6,829 nt of DNA from Modestobacter sp. (GTDB taxonomy: Bacteria; Actinomycetota; Actinomycetes; Mycobacteriales; Geodermatophilaceae), in NCBI GenBank assembly GCA_025965775.1, contig JAOPWG010000126.1, forward strand, positions 1 to 6,829, in the 5' to 3' direction. The notes under the pieces were generated by a model. That model ran no database searches. It was not told where the DNA came from and saw only the letters and a program-made list of their open reading frames with translations. A program made the position numbers and the translations under genes. Positions 6,053 to 6,829 of this stretch are shown here, piece after piece (position 1 is the stretch's first letter; the number at the start of each line of letters is the position of its first letter).

Positions 6053-6829
6053 TCACATCCTTCTGGGAGCCTCGCCGGAGCCGCTGATGACCGCCGCCAG
6101 CGATTCCAGACTGGCCACGTTGTGACCGGGCAGGAACACGTCGAGATGCGGGAGCGCAGCCGCCATCCCCCGTGCCAGTGGCTGGTAGCGGGGGTCGCCC
6201 TTGAGCGGGTTCAGCCACACCAGGCGGTACGCCAACCGGGACAGCCGGGCGCTGGCCCGTCCCAGCAACGCGGGGTCGTCCCGGTCCAGACCGTCGGAGG
6301 AGACGATGACGAACGCGCCGCGCAGAGCTGCGTGCCCGCGCCGCTGGTCCAGCAACCGGGTCAGTGAGGTGGCCAGCCGGGTGCCGCCGTCCCAGTCGGC
6401 GACCTGCCGGCCCACGACCGCCAGCGCCCGGTCGGCGGAGTCGTGCCGCAACGCGTCGGTGACGCGGGTGAGCCGCACGCCGACGGTGAACACCTCGACC
6501 CGGTGCCCGGCGTGCAGCAGGGCATGGCCGAAGCGCAGCAGCGCCAGGGCGTAGGGGGTCATCGAGCCGGAGACGTCGACGACCAGGGTGACCGGCCGCT
6601 GACGGATCCGGCGGCGACGCCGGCCGAGCTGGGCCGGTTCGCCGTCGGTGGCCAGGGAGAGCCGCAAGGTGGCGCGCATGTCCAGGTACCGGCCGGTGCG
6701 GGCCGCGCGGCGTCGCCGGCTCAGCCGCCGGGGCAGCCGGACCCGCAGCCGCCGGATCAGCAGTGCGGCCACGCGGCGCTCCTCCAGCGTCATCCGCGCG
6801 AAGGACTTCTCCCGCAGCCGCTCCGCCTC
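6053..6829 (-). CDS. CoxE-type von Willebrand factor A domain protein (N-terminus cut off by window edge)
   Basis: The frame is open to the right edge, so the gene starts outside the window; 258 codons plus a TGA stop are visible. The ATG at 6793 is probably internal, because the 12 residues before it (EAERLREKSFAR) look like family sequence. An Arg-rich segment is followed by DMRATLRLSL and then the VWA domain. The metal-ion-dependent adhesion site is complete: DVSGS (Asp85, Ser87, Ser89 counted from the edge), Thr150 (WDGGTRL) and Asp179 (SSDGLD). The later VWLNPLKG and LPGHNVASLESLA stretches are typical of CoxE. CoxE proteins act with a MoxR-type AAA ATPase (CoxD) in maturing the active site of CO dehydrogenase and are found with other molybdenum hydroxylases. 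Both partners would be expected upstream, beyond the window. The stop lies 124 bp before the monooxygenase start. Confidence 0.9.
   Translation of the reverse strand, partial: EAERLREKSFARMTLEERRVAALLIRRLRVRLPRRLSRRRRAARTGRYLDMRATLRLSLATDGEPAQLGRRRRRIRQRPVTLVVDVSGSMTPYALALLRFGHALLHAGHRVEVFTVGVRLTRVTDALRHDSADRALAVVGRQVADWDGGTRLATSLTRLLDQRRGHAALRGAFVIVSSDGLDRDDPALLGRASARLSRLAYRLVWLNPLKGDPRYQPLARGMAAALPHLDVFLPGHNVASLESLAAVISGSGEAPRRM

Noticed and set aside
4369..6087. Long plus-strand open frame (572 codons)
   Set aside because: It is antisense to the whole monooxygenase gene, whose motifs and ribosome binding site are clear. It is a by-product of high GC.

Overview
The window is very GC-rich and nearly saturated with genes. 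Most codons end in G or C, several starts are GTG, and two lipoproteins carry Thr/Pro/Ala-rich linkers. This points to a high-GC actinobacterium. The Geodermatophilaceae (Blastococcus, Geodermatophilus, Modestobacter) are a plausible home, but that is an impression of style and was not tested. I see no mobile element, CRISPR array, tRNA or rRNA.

Layout from left to right. (1) A minus-strand intradiol ring-cleavage dioxygenase-like lipoprotein runs off the left edge and lacks its C-terminus. (2) After a divergent gap of about 190 bp comes a plus-strand lipoprotein with a seven-bladed YVTN/YncE-type beta-propeller. (3) Its stop overlaps, tail to tail, the end of a minus-strand OsmC/Ohr-family protein. 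(4) An 81-residue protein of unknown function precedes that gene on the minus strand, with a possible leaderless promoter. (5) A 13-bp tandem repeat covers the 3' end of the next gene. (6) That gene is a minus-strand ThDP-dependent enzyme of the acetolactate synthase/benzoylformate decarboxylase superfamily. (7) After a gap of about 210 bp lies a minus-strand class A FAD monooxygenase that closely resembles 2,6-dihydroxypyridine 3-hydroxylase. (8) A CoxE-type von Willebrand factor A protein runs off the right edge and lacks its N-terminus.

How they may fit together (inference): CoxE-type proteins usually serve molybdenum hydroxylases, with a MoxR-type ATPase as partner. A dihydroxypyridine-hydroxylase-like flavoenzyme next to one would suit oxidation of an N-heteroaromatic or hydroxylated aromatic ring. 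The ThDP enzyme could cleave or join a 2-oxoacid in the same or another pathway. The two lipoproteins at the left look like a separate, divergently transcribed cell-surface pair. Six of the seven genes lie on the minus strand, but the gaps of 90 to 210 bp argue against one tight operon. Nothing here is a clearly new system. The most checkable oddities are the stop-codon-containing tandem repeat, the dyad upstream of the monooxygenase and the leaderless-promoter candidate.
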